Assembly: GCA_029007315.1 (NCBI GenBank)
Contig: JAQXHO010000075.1
Location: 1 to 36,945, forward strand
Direction: 5' to 3'
Origin: Oscillospiraceae bacterium
GTDB lineage: Bacteria > Bacillota > Clostridia > Oscillospirales > Ruminococcaceae
DNA length: 36,945 nucleotides
A program made the position numbers and the translations under genes. Below, in pieces: positions 27,931 through 36,945 of this stretch; the stretch's first letter is position 1; each line of letters starts with the position of its first letter. The notes under the pieces are model-generated. The model was not told the DNA's origin. It did no database searches and was given only the letters and a program-made list of their open reading frames with translations.

Positions 27931-28105
27931 AGGCAATACCGCACAAAGACTGTGCGCAAGATGCGCCGTCAAATTTTTTTGTCAGATGAAACAATAAATG
28001 CAGTGAATACTTTGTGTATTCACGAGGCTTTTTGTGAAATATGACGGAAAACATGCAAGCAGATTGCGTACAGAGCCGTCAGGCGTGCTTTGTGCGGTGT
28101 TGTCT
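27931..28105 (+). repeat. MITE-like repeat, family 1, copy B (175 bp)
   Basis: AGGCAATACCGCACAAAG ... CTTTGTGCGGTGTTGTCT; internal hairpin GTGAATAC-tttgt-GTATTCAC. Confidence 0.9.
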
Positions 28106-28110
28106 AAAGC

Positions 28111-28149
28111 AAAACGGACCGGCACGTTCAGAATACGCAGCGGTCCGTT
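28111..28149 (-). terminator. terminator downstream of tadA
   Basis: Minus strand ACGGACCGctgcgtattctgaacgtgcCGGTCCGTTTT. Confidence 0.75.
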
Positions 28150-28708
28150 AAATATTCAAATCTGTTTCAGCGGCACGTTCATTTGCCTTTGACATTTCCT
28201 TTCGCCAGCGAAGCCCTTCTTCCTTTTTTCTTTGCCGAAGCTCTCTGAAAAACTTTCGCAGCAGCTCACTGCATTCCTCTTCCATAAAGCCTTCTGCAAC
28301 ATCCGGCTTATGGTTGTAGGGAAAAGCAAACATTTTCTGCACAGAGCATACTGAGCCGCTTTTTTTGTCATATGCCCCGAATATGAGCCTGTCTATCCGG
28401 GCGTGAATGAGAGCTCCTGCGCACATGGGACAAGGCTCAAGAGTTACAAACATTTCGCTGTCAGGAATTCTCCAGCCGCCAAGCCTTTTGCAGGCGGCGT
28501 CCAGGGCAGCAAGCTCTGCATGGGCAAGAGGTGATTTATCCCGTTCCCGTGTATTGAAGCCTTCACCGATAATATTCCCGGTAGGCTTATGCACTATAAC
28601 TGCTCCAACAGGCACTTCACCCATAGAGGCTGCATATTCTGCAAGCTCTATAGCTCTTTTCATATAAAAAGCGTCATTTTTTTCATTTATCATACTGCAC
28701 ATACTCAT
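28148..28708 (-). CDS. tadA: tRNA-specific adenosine deaminase
   Basis: EVPVGAVIV, SPLAHAELAAL (HAE), VTLEPCPMCAGALIHARI (PCxxC). Confidence 0.95.
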   Translation of the reverse strand: MSMCSMINEKNDAFYMKRAIELAEYAASMGEVPVGAVIVHKPTGNIIGEGFNTRERDKSPLAHAELAALDAACKRLGGWRIPDSEMFVTLEPCPMCAGALIHARIDRLIFGAYDKKSGSVCSVQKMFAFPYNHKPDVAEGFMEEECSELLRKFFRELRQRKKEEGLRWRKEMSKANERAAETDLNI

Positions 28709-29862
28709 ACAAATATCTCAATGCACACAAGTATCGCATAAAGAATCAATACAGCAACCACAGGTCCGGTGAAAAGTATCTTCAGCTTTGTTCTCATTGA
28801 CAGAAATGTTCCGTAATCCTTCATAGAAAGAACCTTGCTGCCGAAACCGGAAAGCAGAAGCCAGCCTAAAAGTCCTGCCGCAAATACAAGCAGCATGAAT
28901 ATTATCTCCGCAGGTATGCCGTTTATATCCGGCAAGTCCTTACTACTGTACAAAGCAAAGCTCATTGCTCTGCCTATGATATGCACAATTATTCCGGTAA
29001 AAACAGAGCCGCTTTGCCATATGCCATAGCCTGCTATTACCGATGTAATGAGAACCGTTCCCGCAGAGAAAGGATTGTGCATCACTGCAGCACTGAGAAC
29101 GGCTGTAACCAGAACGGCAAAGCTTACGCCGAACTGCCGCAATGCCTGAAACAAGGCTCCGTGAAAAAGCAGTTCCATAAGCACAGGCAGTACTATCAGC
29201 TCAAATATCAGAAAAATAACAGCGCAGCCCACGTCCATATTAAGCGAAAGCTTGTATATAAGAGCCGTATTATTTGCAGTGAAAATATTTGTGGGCAGAT
29301 AAACTCTTAAAAAGCTCATTATTGCAAAGCCTATTAAAACTGAGCTTACAGCGGCAAAAAACGCCCATTTACTGCCCATTCTGACAGGATATGCTGTCTT
29401 TGCCGGCATTTTAAGCGCTTTCCTTGCTATAAGAACAGGCAGAAGCAGTTTAAGTATCCCTTCAATTATAAACACCAGCAGTACTGCGTACTGATTGCCG
29501 TATGCCATATTCTCATGAAAGCTGTAGCTTATTTCTATGCCGAACAACTTCATAAGCATTATGACCGGCAGAATAAACACATTTTCTGCAAGAGCGTACA
29601 TCACTGCTATTATGGTGATAAGTACACACATATTTTTAAGCGCAGTTTTCTCACGCTTTTCCGAGGTGTTTTCGCACAGACCTATGCCGTCAACATATGT
29701 ATGCAGCTTTCTGAAGCGATTGCCGCTGAATACAAAGGGATTATTTTCAGATAAACGCCACTCACGGTAGCCTTTGTTATATTCATCATCCTTCACAGGT
29801 GAATCAGAGGAAAGAACAGCCTCGTCTTCCTCGCTGAGTTTTGAATAGGAAAATCTTTTCAT
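28705..29862 (-). CDS. CPBP/CAAX-like intramembrane protease family protein
   Basis: Multi-TM; LPVLMELLFHGALFQALRQFG ... AAVMHNPFSAGT ... GIIVHIIGRAMS resembles CPBP motifs in degenerate form. Confidence 0.65.
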   Translation of the reverse strand: MKRFSYSKLSEEDEAVLSSDSPVKDDEYNKGYREWRLSENNPFVFSGNRFRKLHTYVDGIGLCENTSEKREKTALKNMCVLITIIAVMYALAENVFILPVIMLMKLFGIEISYSFHENMAYGNQYAVLLVFIIEGILKLLLPVLIARKALKMPAKTAYPVRMGSKWAFFAAVSSVLIGFAIMSFLRVYLPTNIFTANNTALIYKLSLNMDVGCAVIFLIFELIVLPVLMELLFHGALFQALRQFGVSFAVLVTAVLSAAVMHNPFSAGTVLITSVIAGYGIWQSGSVFTGIIVHIIGRAMSFALYSSKDLPDINGIPAEIIFMLLVFAAGLLGWLLLSGFGSKVLSMKDYGTFLSMRTKLKILFTGPVVAVLILYAILVCIEIFV

Positions 29863-29999
29863 GGCAACACCTAAATAAAGTTATTTTTTCTATTATATCA
29901 CTTCTTTTAAATTAATTAATGTAAATTTTACACATAAATTGTGATTTTTTTCACACGGCATTTCCACTGAAAGAAATTACTGTCACTTTCAAAAATCAC

Positions 30000-30028
30000 T
30001 TGCTTTTTTTTCTTCAATCTGTTATAAT
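30000..30028 (+). promoter_or_regulatory. predicted sigma-A promoter for ferredoxin
   Basis: TTGCTT-17 bp-TATAAT. Confidence 0.65.
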
Positions 30029-30079
30029 AAGTTAAGCGGAAAAGAATTCTGCATTAAAGTTGAGCGGAGGTGAAACACC

Positions 30080-30256
30080 ATGGCATATAAAATCAATGAG
30101 TCCTGCATTTCATGCGGTTCATGTGCAGACACTTGCCCTATCAGTGCAATCAGCCAGGGAGAAGATACTTATGTAATCGACGCTGATACATGTATTTCCT
30201 GCGGTTCCTGCGCTGATGCTTGTCCTGTTCAGGCTATTTCAGACGCTGATGCGTAA
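30080..30256 (+). CDS. 2[4Fe-4S] ferredoxin, 58 aa (below the ORF-track length cutoff)
   Basis: MAYKINESCISCGSCADTCPISAISQGEDTYVIDADTCISCGSCADACPVQAISDADA; two CxxCxxCxxxCP motifs; RBS GCGGAGGTG. Confidence 0.97.
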   Translation: MAYKINESCISCGSCADTCPISAISQGEDTYVIDADTCISCGSCADACPVQAISDADA

Positions 30257-30264
30257 GTACCACG

Positions 30265-30298
30265 AAACCGCTTCTCTCCGGGAGAGAGGCGGTTTTCC
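30265..30298 (+). terminator. rho-independent terminator after ferredoxin
   Basis: AAACCGCTTCTCTCCGGGAGAGAGGCGGTTTT. Confidence 0.85.
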
Positions 30299-30372
30299 TT
30301 GAATTTATTCTATGGTGCGGCTGTGGGTTTACTGCCGCCCTGTTTTTATATTTCATCAAAGGAGAAGGCACA

Positions 30373-31032
30373 ATGACATTTAAGAAAATATTCTGCGCCC
30401 TTTGCTGCGGTTCACTCCTGCTGGCAATGGCAGGCTGCAGCGAAAACAAAAGCACTGTGGCTCCTGCGGAAAGCAATTCCGGACAGACAACCACCGCTGC
30501 AAAAGTCACCACTAAAGTTACACAGACCGGTTCCATCGGCGAAAATGCTGAAATGGCTGATGTTGAAATAAAAATCAACAATGTTTACAAAAGCGAATAT
30601 TTCGGTTCACAGGACGGTGTTTTATCCAAGGTATTCTTCCTTGACGTAACCATAGAAAACAATACCGACAGGGATATAGACACAAATATGCTGACAAGCT
30701 TTGATTTTGAGGTTGACGGAGTACTCCACGATTCCGCTACGCTCTATGCTATCAGATGTGCAAAGCTGCAATTCGGCAATGATGTCAACCTTTTTGCTGA
30801 AACAATAAAGCCGGGAAAATCCCAGACAGGCTGCATTCCTGCAGAGCTTCCAAACAACTTTGAAAAGGTAACTCTCAGTTTCCTGCCTCTTGGCGGTGCA
30901 AAGGGCGGCGGCGACACCTCAAAGGCGATCGTCTACACCTTTACAAAGGACGAACCGGAGGAGCTTGCTAAACCGGATTCATCTGATAAAACGGAAAATA
31001 CAGAAACTAAAACAGAAAATTCAGAAGAGTAA
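30373..31032 (+). CDS. lipoprotein with DUF4352/DUF5067-like domain
   Basis: Lipobox LAMAGC; VFFLDVTIENNTDRDIDTN...KPGKSQTGCI. Confidence 0.7.
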   Translation: MTFKKIFCALCCGSLLLAMAGCSENKSTVAPAESNSGQTTTAAKVTTKVTQTGSIGENAEMADVEIKINNVYKSEYFGSQDGVLSKVFFLDVTIENNTDRDIDTNMLTSFDFEVDGVLHDSATLYAIRCAKLQFGNDVNLFAETIKPGKSQTGCIPAELPNNFEKVTLSFLPLGGAKGGGDTSKAIVYTFTKDEPEELAKPDSSDKTENTETKTENSEE

Positions 31033-31058
31033 TTTCTTCCGTGAATTAATTAAAATAA

Positions 31059-31098
31059 AACGGAGCCTGTACAGCAAAAGCGCAGGCTCCGTTTTTAT
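31059..31098. terminator. rho-independent terminator
   Basis: AAACGGAGCCTGtacagcaaaagcgCAGGCTCCGTTTTTA. Confidence 0.85.
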
Positions 31099-31100
31099 AT

Positions 31101-31436
31101 GACCAGACCTGTAAGCCGGGTTCTGTCGTGTGTGACAATTTATCTGCGCCTTACGTCGCCGCAAGGCTTTAGCCGCCATTACGCATGATCCATCGGGCAA
31201 ATGTTATGACCATACGTACCAATAGGCGTTGCATCAGGTAAGGTTTACACAGCAGTACAGTCTCCTGCACTCTGGTGCGCTCTTACCGCACCTTTCCACC
31301 CTTGCTTTCACTGAAAGCGGTATATTTCTGTTGCACTTGCTCTAAGGTCGCCCTCGGCTGCCGTTAACAGCTACCCTGCCCTGTGATGCCCGGACTTTCC
31401 TCATGGATCTCTCCACGCTGCCACACAGTCTGCTCA
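31101..31436 (-). ncRNA. rnpB: RNase P RNA (class A-like)
   Basis: Minus strand has GAGGAAAGTCCGGGC near the 5' end and ACAGAACCCGGCTTACAGGTC near the 3' end, with typical core segments GAGGGCGACC and GTGGAAAGGTGCGGTAAGAGCGCACC. Confidence 0.93.
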
Positions 31437-31481
31437 TATACATATTATTTTACACAAATTTATCCCTGTTGTCAAGTCTTG

Positions 31482-33176
31482 TCACTGAAATGGATCTGCC
31501 GCCGGTTCGGTAACAGCTCCGGCTGCTTCTGCCTGACTGCAGTAATCAATATAATCCTCTCTTGTAAGTACTCCTTCGGAATTATATATCTTCACAAGGG
31601 TTTCCGAATCTGTATAGGCGTTGTCCTCATCAGAAAGATACGGCTCGTACCACAGACCAAAATAGCTCCATACGCAGCCGTCCCGGAATGCGCAGGGTAT
31701 ATCCGGAAGAGAACTGCATTCACTGAGGGCGATAAGCTTGCCCTCCGCCATTTTCTGCAAAGCATAGAAAGGCTCGTATCCGCTGCCGAATTCCTCATTT
31801 TCCGCTGCATATACATCTGCTGACGCTATATCAAAGCGGCTTTTGTCCGGCAAATACTCATTATCAACACCGCTCCATACCCACAGAAGATTGTGAAGCT
31901 TGTGGTAATTTGTCATTCTGTCGTACATAAGATCCCACAGCCACAGATATGCTTCACTGCCTTCGCTGTCCCACCAGTATGCTCCGGCGCCTGCCTGATG
32001 CAAAGGACGCCACAGAACCGGAATGTCTTCCTTCTGAAGCTCTTTAAGTCCTTCTGCCGCACTGTCTATATCTTCAATGATTTTTACGCACTCTTCGGAA
32101 ATACTGCCCTGTTCTTCCAGCTTTTCAAGCTGTGAAGGCGTAAGCTCCGCCACATTTTCCTGTGTAACCGCCTTTGCAAGGCTGAATTCATCTGAAGGCT
32201 CCAGTGTGCCGGCGTCGCCCAAAGGTGCAAACCAGTGCCACATAAGACCGGTTATACCGCCTTTTTTGCTCCATTCAATGGCTGCGCTCACAGTATCGTC
32301 ATCTATGGCATTGCCGCCGTTAAGGCTGAAGGGATACATATCTGCAAACCGAATGGCAGGATATTTCCCTGTGGTTTCCACAATGCGTTTTATCTCTTTG
32401 TTGCTGCTGTCTGAAACGTGCTGACCGGAAATCACAGCCTTGCTGTAGTTATCGCACAGGAATTCAAGCAGAGTCCTTGTTTCCTGTGATGCGTTTTCAT
32501 CTGAAGGCACTGCTTCTATAGTTCTGTTGGGACTGAGAGAAGTGTTGTTCTGAAGCACCATGCAGTCTATGAGCATATCTCCTTCAATCTGCTGAATGGA
32601 TACGCTGTTCATTCCTGCTTCCATGTATATTCCCGGTATGGTTGCGCATATGAATCTGCTGCTGCTTTCTACAGCGATTTTCTCAGTTTTTTCGCCGTTT
32701 ATGGTAACTGCGCATTCAGCTCCTTCGTCGGCACATACCACCAGCTGAATGTCATAATGCTGCGAAGAGGGAACCTCTGCACTGAATATAAAGGTATTCT
32801 GAAGATCTCCTCTCAGACCGCTTATATATCCGCTGCCTGTATAGTCAGTCTTTTCATTTTTCGCTTCAAATGAGATCGGAAGCTCCATATCCTCTGCCTG
32901 ATATGTAAGTTCCACATTCTGTATATTCAGACTGGGAACATCAAGAGGTATTTCGGAATATTCCGGCCCTGTCAGAACGGTTTCCGTGACGGTGGTAACT
33001 GTTGTTGTCACCGGTGCGGTGGTTTCAGCGGCGGTGGTTTCAGCTGCTGAAAATTCTATTGCCTGCCTTTCAAGGTAGGGCGTTGTCTGCTTTATCTCTG
33101 TGCAGCCTGCCATGCAGAACAGCATTACTGCCGCTGCAATGACTGCTGTATTTTTCTTCACTGTCATATTTTTCAT
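31482..33176 (-). CDS. GH26-family (beta-mannanase-like) lipoprotein with N-terminal CBM-like domain
   Basis: Lipobox [67 protein letters not shown]. Confidence 0.88.
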   Translation of the reverse strand: MKNMTVKKNTAVIAAAVMLFCMAGCTEIKQTTPYLERQAIEFSAAETTAAETTAPVTTTVTTVTETVLTGPEYSEIPLDVPSLNIQNVELTYQAEDMELPISFEAKNEKTDYTGSGYISGLRGDLQNTFIFSAEVPSSQHYDIQLVVCADEGAECAVTINGEKTEKIAVESSSRFICATIPGIYMEAGMNSVSIQQIEGDMLIDCMVLQNNTSLSPNRTIEAVPSDENASQETRTLLEFLCDNYSKAVISGQHVSDSSNKEIKRIVETTGKYPAIRFADMYPFSLNGGNAIDDDTVSAAIEWSKKGGITGLMWHWFAPLGDAGTLEPSDEFSLAKAVTQENVAELTPSQLEKLEEQGSISEECVKIIEDIDSAAEGLKELQKEDIPVLWRPLHQAGAGAYWWDSEGSEAYLWLWDLMYDRMTNYHKLHNLLWVWSGVDNEYLPDKSRFDIASADVYAAENEEFGSGYEPFYALQKMAEGKLIALSECSSLPDIPCAFRDGCVWSYFGLWYEPYLSDEDNAYTDSETLVKIYNSEGVLTREDYIDYCSQAEAAGAVTEPAADPFQ

Positions 33177-35503
33177 ATCCTGAGGCAGTATGTCTGACCT
33201 GGATTTGTCATAAAGGAAACAACACTGCCGTCTGTCCTTGCGTCAACTGCTCCCTCCGGACTGCTTACGCTTACGGCTTCACCGCAGCGTACATTGCACA
33301 TACCGCCGTTTACGGACAGTATGTCAGCCTCCAGCAGTTTACCGTCCTTCCATTTTATGCTCACCTCAAAGCCGCCTCTTGCACACAGTCCGGATATGCT
33401 TCCGTTTTTCCATGGAGTAGGCAGTGCAGGAAGAAGGTGTATCTCTCCGCCGTGGCTCTGCAGAAGGCATTCTGCAACTGCCGCAGTACCGCCGAAGTTT
33501 CCGTCTATCTGGAAAGGCGGATGAGAATTCAGCATATTGGGACTGGTAGAGCCGGCAAGAAGCTGACGCATATGCTCGTATGCCATGCCGCCGTCACCAA
33601 GTCTTGCCCACATATTCATTATCCATGCCCTGCTCCAGCCTATGTGTCCGCTGCCGTGGATAAGTCTTCTTACAAGAGTAGCTCTTGCCGCCTTTGCAAG
33701 ACCGGGAGTTTTTGACGGAGTTATAATATCCGCCGGATGAAGCGCAAACAGATGAGATACATGGCGGTGTCCTGCTTCCACTTCATCATAATCCTCTGCC
33801 CATTCCTGTATCTGACCGTATTTGCCGATTTTCAGCGGAGGAAGCTTTTGGAGCATTTCTCTGAGCTTTCCTGCAAATTCCTCATCTCTTCCCAGTATGT
33901 CGCTGCTTTCTGCAACTGCACTGAAAAGCGCCGTTATTATTTCCGTATCCATTGCAGGGCCAAGGCAAAGACAGCCTTCGGTGCCATCTGCTGTACGATA
34001 TGTGTTTTCGGGAGAAAGAGAAGGTCCTGTAACAAGATATCCTTCGTCATTTTCCATAAGATATTCTGTAAAGAAAAGCGCCGCTTCTCTCATGGTATCA
34101 TATTTTTCCGACAGGAACTCCTTATCTCCGGTAAAGAGATAATGCTCATAAATATGAAGGCACAGCCATGCCGCACCCATAGGCCAGATAGTTGAAGGCA
34201 TCCACAGATCCTGAGGTGCAGTATCGCCCCATATATCCGTATTGTGATGACAAACAAAGCCATTGCAGCCGTACATTTCCTTAGCGGTTTTTCTGCCCGG
34301 CTCACGCATTCTCTCTATAAGGTCAAACAGCGGCATATGGCATTCCGACAGATTGCATACCTCCGCAGGCCAGTAATTCATCTGGGTATTTACATTTACT
34401 GTATATCTGCTGCCCCATGCAGGCCACATATCCTCGTTCCAGATGCCCTGGAGATTCATTGCCTGGGAACCGGGACGGCTTGCTGATATCATAAGATAAC
34501 GTCCGTAGTTGAAATACAGCGCCATAAGTCCTGCGTCCATGATCGCAAGCTTGCATTCCTTATAGTCACCCTCATCGCCGTTCAGACGGTTAAGGCGTTC
34601 GTCGGTGGGCAGTGAGCTTCCGCCTTCGCTGTTATCCTCAAGGTCTATGCTGACCCTTGAAAACAGCTCTCTGTAGTCGTTTATGTGGCGGTACATAAGC
34701 TCTTCGCAGGAGCATTCCATTGCATATTCTGCGTCCAGCACCGCAGATTCCTCGTAGCTTTCTCCGTGGTAAAAGCTGGTTCCTACAGACATGACAAATG
34801 TCACCTCATCTGCATTCTCCGCAATGAGCTTTCCTCCCAATGTATAGACCCTTCCGCCCACGGAAGACGCACCAAGCACCGCCGCAAAGGAAATACCGCT
34901 TCGGCTGCCTGTTCCTCCGTTATACATAATCGCATTTTCTTTACAGGGTCGGCAGTCGTCGTAATAGTCATCTCTTCCTTCAAGTATCGCCTTTACATTA
35001 ACCATTCCCGGCTCGCTTGATTTTATATGCACTGCCAGCACATTATCCGGCGCAGATACAAAGACTTCTCTCTCGTATTTTACATCATTTGCCGTAAAGC
35101 TGACTGACGCTACTGCCCTTTCCAGATCCAGCATTCTTATATATTCACGGGCCTTGCCCTCAAAATCCATTTCAATCCGGAGCTTTCCCAGAGGCATATA
35201 ATGTCTGCTGTTGTATGTCACGCCCTGCATCTTCTCAAAGGCAATCTTTTCAGCCTCGGAAATACGTCCTTCCTTCAGAAGGCTGCGCACCTCTCTGAAT
35301 CCTTCCAGTGCGTCAGGGTTATTTCTCTCACGTCTGCCGCCTGACCAGATGGAATCTTCATTAAGACTTATTAGCTCGGAGGCTGTTCCTCCGTATACCA
35401 TGCCGCCTATTCTGCCGTTACCGACAGGAAGCGCATGGTTGAAGTCAGCGGCAGGCTTCTTATACCATAATGTCTTCTGTAAATCAATTTTCTGCAAATC
35501 CAT
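33173..35503 (-). CDS. GH95-family glycoside hydrolase (alpha-L-fucosidase/galactosidase-type)
   Basis: [73 protein letters not shown] 35503 after AGGAGGTAAAT. Confidence 0.92.
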   Translation of the reverse strand: MDLQKIDLQKTLWYKKPAADFNHALPVGNGRIGGMVYGGTASELISLNEDSIWSGGRRERNNPDALEGFREVRSLLKEGRISEAEKIAFEKMQGVTYNSRHYMPLGKLRIEMDFEGKAREYIRMLDLERAVASVSFTANDVKYEREVFVSAPDNVLAVHIKSSEPGMVNVKAILEGRDDYYDDCRPCKENAIMYNGGTGSRSGISFAAVLGASSVGGRVYTLGGKLIAENADEVTFVMSVGTSFYHGESYEESAVLDAEYAMECSCEELMYRHINDYRELFSRVSIDLEDNSEGGSSLPTDERLNRLNGDEGDYKECKLAIMDAGLMALYFNYGRYLMISASRPGSQAMNLQGIWNEDMWPAWGSRYTVNVNTQMNYWPAEVCNLSECHMPLFDLIERMREPGRKTAKEMYGCNGFVCHHNTDIWGDTAPQDLWMPSTIWPMGAAWLCLHIYEHYLFTGDKEFLSEKYDTMREAALFFTEYLMENDEGYLVTGPSLSPENTYRTADGTEGCLCLGPAMDTEIITALFSAVAESSDILGRDEEFAGKLREMLQKLPPLKIGKYGQIQEWAEDYDEVEAGHRHVSHLFALHPADIITPSKTPGLAKAARATLVRRLIHGSGHIGWSRAWIMNMWARLGDGGMAYEHMRQLLAGSTSPNMLNSHPPFQIDGNFGGTAAVAECLLQSHGGEIHLLPALPTPWKNGSISGLCARGGFEVSIKWKDGKLLEADILSVNGGMCNVRCGEAVSVSSPEGAVDARTDGSVVSFMTNPGQTYCLRI

Positions 35504-35560
35504 ATTTACCTCCTGCTGCATTTTTTTGATTATAGTATAAAATCGAAGATTTTGTGTATA

Positions 35561-35655
35561 ATTGCCCGATATGCAGGGAGCAAAGCTTGCTTTGCGTATC
35601 TGCAAGGGCATTAAAAAAAAATTATAATGAATGCTTAGCATTCATTATAGCATAC
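35561..35655. repeat. intergenic structured repeat, family 2, copy 2
   Basis: aattgcccgatatgcagggagcaaagcttgctttgcgtatctgcaagggcatta...attataatgaatgcttagcattcattatagcatac. Confidence 0.75.
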
Positions 35656-35668
35656 TCTTTCTCAAAAA

Positions 35669-35896
35669 TCAATCATTATGCAAAATTCTCTGTGTTTTCG
35701 CCAAAATCTCAGCCATTGCAGCTTGTTTTTTTCTTATATCGTATGCTCTGTCCTTCTCATCTTTTTTAAGTCTTCTGCATTCGTAAAGCCTGCCCTCTTT
35801 TTCCTCAGATAATATTTCTTCACTGACAGAATACAAAAGCTTTATCATTATTTGATTATTTTTATTCATATAGCAAACGCCCTCTTTCGATAACAT
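35669..35896 (-). CDS. small hypothetical charged protein
   Basis: 75-aa ORF, helical/charged, plausible Met starts; no family recognised. Confidence 0.35.
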   Translation of the reverse strand: MLSKEGVCYMNKNNQIMIKLLYSVSEEILSEEKEGRLYECRRLKKDEKDRAYDIRKKQAAMAEILAKTQRILHND

Positions 35897-35935
35897 GATT
35901 TTTTATTTTGAATGTAATGAATCTTTGTTAATTTC

Positions 35936-35964
35936 TTGACAAACTGCCTCGTTGTTGGTACAAT
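35936..35964 (+). promoter_or_regulatory. sigma-A promoter for aconitase gene
   Basis: TTGACA-17 bp-TACAAT. Confidence 0.8.
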
Positions 35965-36024
35965 AATATATATGCAGAAAACTTTTGCTTATTTCAAATG
36001 TTAATTACGAAAGGAATGATGGAT

Positions 36025-36945
36025 ATGGGTCTTACCCTGACAGAAAAAATCCTGAGCGCACACCTTGTTGAAGGCAAAATGGTCAAGGGCGAGGAGATTG
36101 GAATCCGCATTGACCAGACACTTACACAGGACGCAACCGGTACAATGGCATATCTTGAATTCGAGGCTATGGGTGTTCCTCGTGTCAAGACAGAACGGAG
36201 CGTGGCATATATTGACCACAACACACTCCAGAGCGGCTTTGAGAATGCCGACGACCACAGATTTATCGGCAGTGTTGCAAAGAAGCACGGAATTTACTTC
36301 TCACGTCCCGGCAATGGTATCTGCCACCAGGTACACCTTGAGCGTTTCGGCGTACCGGGCAAGACTCTTATCGGCTCTGACAGCCACACTCCCACAGGCG
36401 GCGGCATTGGCATGATCGCTATGGGCGCAGGCGGTCTGGACGTTGCAGTTGCAATGGGGGGCGGTACATATTACATCACCTGCCCAAAGGTAGTAAAGGT
36501 TGAGCTTACAGGCAAGCTTTCTCCCTGGGTCGCTGCAAAGGATGTTATTCTCGAAGTTCTGAGAAGACTTTCCGTTAAGGGCGGCGTTGGCAAGGTAATG
36601 GAGTACACCGGCGAGGGCGTCAAGAGCCTCTCCGTACCGGAGCGCGCTACCATCACCAACATGGGCGCGGAGCTCGGCGCGACTACATCTATCTTCCCGT
36701 CTGACGAAACCACCCTCCAGTTCCTGAAGGCTCAGGGCAGGGAGGAGGACTACGTTCCCCTGTCCGCTGACCCCGACGCGGTTTACGACGAAGAAGTAAA
36801 CATCGACCTCTCCAAGCTGGTTCCGCTTGCAGCTTGTCCCCACAGCCCGGACAACGTGAAGTCCGTTGAGGAGATAGGTAAGATCAAGATAGATCAGGTG
36901 TGCATAGGCTCCTGCACAAATTCCTCGCTTCAGGATATGCGCAAG
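36025..36945 (+). CDS. aconitate hydratase (aconitase superfamily), N-terminal part; runs off window end
   Basis: MGLTLTEKILSAHLVEGKMVKGEEIGIRIDQTLTQDATGTMAYLEFEAMG ... LIGSDSHTPTGGGIGMIAMGAGGLDVAVAMGGG ... CIGSCTNSSLQDMRK. Start could also be ATG 36016 or 36019. Confidence 0.9.
   Translation, partial: MGLTLTEKILSAHLVEGKMVKGEEIGIRIDQTLTQDATGTMAYLEFEAMGVPRVKTERSVAYIDHNTLQSGFENADDHRFIGSVAKKHGIYFSRPGNGICHQVHLERFGVPGKTLIGSDSHTPTGGGIGMIAMGAGGLDVAVAMGGGTYYITCPKVVKVELTGKLSPWVAAKDVILEVLRRLSVKGGVGKVMEYTGEGVKSLSVPERATITNMGAELGATTSIFPSDETTLQFLKAQGREEDYVPLSADPDAVYDEEVNIDLSKLVPLAACPHSPDNVKSVEEIGKIKIDQVCIGSCTNSSLQDMRK

Noticed and set aside
27842-28054. Minus-strand 70-aa ORF similar to part of the ORF at 23552-23941
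   Set aside because: Both run through repeat family 1; the protein similarity is explained by the DNA repeat and there is no RBS or family support.
23764-28105. Target-site duplications flanking the long repeat copies
   Set aside because: Flanks (gtcat/gcaat and ctaa/aaag) show no convincing direct duplication, so transposition is not demonstrated.
31383-31823. Plus-strand ORF overlapping rnpB and antisense to GH26
   Set aside because: Overlaps RNase P RNA and a well-supported coding frame on the other strand.
35554-35769. Plus-strand ORF sharing NYNxCxAFIIAY with the ORF at 3390-3683
   Set aside because: Shared peptide is translated repeat family 2, not a gene.
1-36945. CRISPR arrays, tRNA or rRNA operons
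   Set aside because: No regularly spaced direct repeats with unique spacers and no tRNA/rRNA sequence recognised.

Overview
The window looks like a chromosomal segment of a Gram-positive, Ruminococcus-like gut Firmicute with cellulosome features: Thr-rich linkers, dockerins, a cohesin with a sortase tail and several glycoside hydrolases. Most genes lie on the minus strand. The main result is that the dipicolinate synthase operon (dpaA/spoVFA-dpaB/spoVFB) is interrupted by a ~4.8 kb element at about 6706-11509. The ORF at 11489-12301 is DpaA with its conserved C-terminus cut off after ...ASGLP. The missing C-terminus (GKAAPKTAGKLLADTVFRILEERER, stop) is still encoded just upstream of dpaB at 6627-6705. 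Between the halves are a large serine recombinase, a sortase-anchored single-cohesin protein and a large dockerin protein. Joining the halves at a shared CC dinucleotide restores a ~290-aa DpaA whose TGA overlaps the dpaB ATG (ATGA). The sequences inside the two ends form a 24-bp-arm imperfect dyad centred on that same CC, as expected of a serine-recombinase attP. This looks like a skin/vfbin-type sporulation-gene intervening element with cellulosome/adhesion cargo. Other features are a GH74-dockerin protein, an aminotransferase, a ROK-type regulator, an AEC transporter, an HtrA protease, an SGNH esterase-dockerin, an aquaporin, an ATPase-less ABC sugar operon with DUF5696 and NHL/YIP1-like proteins, tadA, a CPBP-like protein, a ferredoxin, a lipoprotein, RNase P RNA, GH26, GH95 and a partial aconitase. 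Two unannotated intergenic repeat families with compensatory stem changes are also present (four copies and two copies). All calls come from reading the sequence; no database search was run.
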